Source: Puniceicoccales bacterium Verruco_02 (GTDB lineage: Bacteria > Verrucomicrobiota > Verrucomicrobiia > Opitutales > Oceanipulchritudinaceae). Taken from it: DNA of 64,000 nucleotides. Every line of letters starts with the position of its first letter. Within the stretch, counting starts at the first letter, position 1. The stretch covers positions 28,928 through 92,927 of the forward strand of contig LVBW01000010.1 in the NCBI GenBank assembly GCA_001604585.1, written 5' to 3'. Both the position numbers and the translations under genes were made by a program. Shown one piece after another: positions 62,002 through 64,000 of the stretch. A model generated the notes under the pieces. That model saw nothing but the letters and a program-made list of their open reading frames with translations. It made no database searches and was not told the DNA's origin.

Positions 62002-62667
62002 ATGCAAGAGCAGATTGACGTACTCAAGGATATGCCAGACATCAAGGAACTGTTCGCGCTATCCGCCCCGATTTTGCACGGGTTGATTGCCCTATGGGGC
62101 CTGTTGGACTGTTTTTTCGGGCTGAAGATTTTCATGGGCACGGTGCGAATTCTGATGGCTTTTGTCGGGGCCACCGTGGGGGCGACTCTTGCCATGCACT
62201 TTTGGCCCGGTTCGGTGGGTGCCTTGCTGGGTGCCGCGGGCGTCGGGCTGCTGGCTGGCATACTGATCGGCTGGTATGTATGGAAGATGGGCCTTGTGCT
62301 CATGGCCGTGATGGCCGGGTTCATGTTCGCAACTCCTTTTGCGCAGGCTCTTTCCACGAACTACGCGCTAATCTTGCCGCTCGGAGCCGCAGTTCTTGCC
62401 GGGGTGTTTGTGTTTCTCATGTTGGAGCCTGCCGTCATCTGTTCGACAGCCATGACGGGAGCCTTCCGCATGGTGTATGGCGCGGCCTTTTTCATGGGCG
62501 GGGCTAGCCTGCTCGATTACGTGGGCGGGGAGAAGAATGTGGAGGATTTGCTCCTTGGCGGAGACTGGCGCCTGGCTGTGGGGACTCTTGCCGCGGCTGC
62601 CCTCGGTGCATTCGTGCAGTTCCATTTCTGGCGAAAGAGTCGCCCCGCTCCCAGCAGGGAGGAATAG
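62002..62667 (+). CDS. Polytopic membrane protein (DUF4203-like)
   Basis: A 221-residue protein with about seven hydrophobic helices between residues 22 and 212 (for example ILMAFVGATVGATLAMHF, AAGVGLLAGILIGWYVW, LILPLGAAVLAGVFVFLML). The pattern of short glycine-rich helices resembles the TM7/DUF4203 type of unknown function. It has a perfect Shine-Dalgarno (AAGGAGG) that fixes the start. The next gene, a DUF502 protein, begins 96 bp later and may be co-transcribed. Confidence 0.75.
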   Translation: MQEQIDVLKDMPDIKELFALSAPILHGLIALWGLLDCFFGLKIFMGTVRILMAFVGATVGATLAMHFWPGSVGALLGAAGVGLLAGILIGWYVWKMGLVLMAVMAGFMFATPFAQALSTNYALILPLGAAVLAGVFVFLMLEPAVICSTAMTGAFRMVYGAAFFMGGASLLDYVGGEKNVEDLLLGGDWRLAVGTLAAAALGAFVQFHFWRKSRPAPSREE

Positions 62668-62763
62668 GCCAAACCCAAGCTTGTTTTCGAGACTGGCCCC
62701 TGCACATGGCCTGATATATGCCCTTGCCCGCGCATTGTCCCAGCCTCATTGTTGCAGCTATAC

Positions 62764-63435
62764 ATGAAAATCCGCTACCTTCGCAATGCGTTCATTTCCG
62801 GCCTGCTCCTGCTGGCCCCGGTCGGCGTGACCGTGTTCGTGATCAATTTTCTAGTCAGCAGCCTTGGCAGGCCATCCACCAAGCTGTTCTTTTTCTTCGT
62901 GGACCGCGCTCTATTGGAGCGTTATCCGCTGATCGAGGTGGGGCTGAACCTTGTTTCCGCGCTCATTGTCTGCATTCTCATAACGCTCTTTGGCTGGTTC
63001 TCGAAGCTGGTCCTAGGCCGCTTCATGCTGGCTTTGTTCGAGCGTTTCATGGTGTCGGTGCCCCTTGTGCGCTCCGTTTACACCACGGTGAAGCAGATTA
63101 TCGACACCTTTGCCCGCAATCAGCAGGCGGTGTTCCGCAAGACGGTGCTTGTCGAATACCCGCGCAAGGGCGTGTATGTGCTCGGCTTTCTTACAAGCGA
63201 CGGCAAGGGCGAGGTGCAGGCGGTGACAAGCAAAGAGGTGCTGAACATCTTTGTGCCCACCACGCCCAATCCCACGAGTGGTTTTCTTCTAATGGTGCCG
63301 AGCGACGAGGTGATAATTCTCGAAATGAGCGTGTCCGACGGCATGAAGGTGATTATTTCGGGTGGAGCGGTGACGCCGCCTTTCCCGGTGCAGAAGCCGC
63401 TCGCCGTTGTCAAGGGTGGGGAGAGCGTGGGCTGA
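62764..63435 (+). CDS. DUF502 family membrane protein
   Basis: A 223-residue inner-membrane protein of the DUF502 family. Two membrane helices (FISGLLLLAPVGVTVFVINF and LVSALIVCILITLFGWFS) are followed by a conserved soluble part: VPLVRSVYTTVKQIIDTFA, VLVEYPRKGVYVLGFLT, VFVPTTPNPTSGFLLMVPS-like (here IFVPTTPNPTSGFLLMVP) and EVIILEMSVSDGMKVIISGG. The biochemical role is unknown. The ATG at 62764 is chosen over an in-frame TTG at 62749. Its stop overlaps the recO start by one base. Confidence 0.9.
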   Translation: MKIRYLRNAFISGLLLLAPVGVTVFVINFLVSSLGRPSTKLFFFFVDRALLERYPLIEVGLNLVSALIVCILITLFGWFSKLVLGRFMLALFERFMVSVPLVRSVYTTVKQIIDTFARNQQAVFRKTVLVEYPRKGVYVLGFLTSDGKGEVQAVTSKEVLNIFVPTTPNPTSGFLLMVPSDEVIILEMSVSDGMKVIISGGAVTPPFPVQKPLAVVKGGESVG

Positions 63436-64000
63436 TGAGCGCCGGGACGCTTTCTCTTCGCTGCATAGTGCTGTCGCGCCAGCAGGGTGCCGGGGCCTTC
63501 GAGAGGCTTTCGCTACTCGATGCCGAAGAGGGGCTTGTGAGCGCCATGCGGCGGCTTTCGGCAAAGGAAAAAGGGGCCGTGCCGGACCTGTTCGATCTTG
63601 CGAGCGTTCAGCTATCTTCCGGGAAGAGCGGAGGCTACTTTGTGTCGGAATATGTGCCCGAGCGGCGCTTTGGCGGAATCGGGCGCTGCTACGGTGCTCT
63701 TGCCTCTGCCTCTACCTGGGCTGGCCTCTTGCTGGCCAATGCCCCGAGTATGGACGAGGCGGCGGGGCTGTTTGATCTTAGTTTGAAGGCGCTGGATGCC
63801 TGGGACAGTTGCCCGCTGCCGAACCTTGTGCTGCTCAAGGCGCTCTATTCATTTGCTAGGCTGGAGGGGCTTCCCGCAAAGGAGGAATGGCTGGCCGCCA
63901 TGCCTGCGCAGGAGCGTGCGCTTGTGGAGGGCCTTATCTCCAAGCCTCTTGCGGAGCATGGCTTGCATGAGCGGGCAGATGCGGAGGGCGCCATCCATTG
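63435..64000 (+). CDS. recO: RecO-like DNA repair protein, partial (runs off the right edge)
   Basis: The first ~188 residues of a RecO-type protein (single-strand annealing and RecF-pathway repair). The N-terminal OB-like region reads LRCIVLSRQQGAGAFERLSL and LFDLASVQLSSGKSGGYFVS; a helical region with ALYSFARLEGL follows. The similarity is moderate, so the assignment is probable rather than certain. The ATG overlaps the DUF502 stop by one base, indicating translational coupling. Confidence 0.7.
   Translation, partial: MSAGTLSLRCIVLSRQQGAGAFERLSLLDAEEGLVSAMRRLSAKEKGAVPDLFDLASVQLSSGKSGGYFVSEYVPERRFGGIGRCYGALASASTWAGLLLANAPSMDEAAGLFDLSLKALDAWDSCPLPNLVLLKALYSFARLEGLPAKEEWLAAMPAQERALVEGLISKPLAEHGLHERADAEGAIH

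Overview
The window reads as ordinary chromosome from a Gram-negative bacterium of the PVC superphylum, most likely Verrucomicrobiota (Opitutia-like). The reasons are: a 52-residue small basic protein of the Chlamydiae/Verrucomicrobia type (42749..42907); an LpxC-FabZ fusion followed by LpxA (outer-membrane lipid A synthesis); three PEP-CTERM proteins; a TonB-dependent receptor with an Opitutia-style N-terminus; and high GC with mostly Shine-Dalgarno-free starts. The taxon is an inference. No phage, insertion sequence, CRISPR array or rRNA operon was seen.

Layout. 1-9 kb: a GltD-like oxidoreductase running off the left edge, a Fur-family regulator with sufC-sufB-sufD (Fe-S cluster assembly), a PEP-CTERM protein, mannose-1-P guanylyltransferase, ruvX and truA. 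9-14 kb: an HTH-MBL hydrolase, a large RCC1-repeat secreted protein and argA. 14-20 kb: yidC-yidD-rnpA-rpmH, an orphan receiver protein, xerC/D and sppA, all on the minus strand. 20-30 kb: a membrane-anchored coiled-coil protein, tRNA-Lys, tRNA-Thr, a second PEP-CTERM protein, a HisI-like and a DapF-like protein that both lack canonical catalytic residues, an inositol-phosphatase-family enzyme, a cysteine-rich small protein, tRNA-Gly, recD2, a coiled-coil/HTH protein and a HAD phosphatase. 30-46 kb: a CDF metal exporter, a TonB receptor, recN, prmC, amt, a lytic transglycosylase, ppdK, an SPFH protein, a candidate SRP RNA, the small basic protein, tex and coaE. 46-51 kb: rho with a very long disordered N-terminus, and cysDN. 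51-59.6 kb: a third PEP-CTERM protein, then a minus-strand run encoding a PAS histidine kinase, an HDOD response regulator, a degenerate-HD response regulator and oppC-D-F. 59.6-64 kb: lpxA, lpxC-fabZ, two membrane proteins and the start of recO.

Most genes are housekeeping. The points that deserve a second look are the candidate SRP RNA in a 345-nt gap, the cysteine-less DapF homologue beside a HisI homologue with an altered metal site, the signalling genes fused in transcription to a peptide transporter that has no local oppB or oppA, and the prion-like Rho extension.
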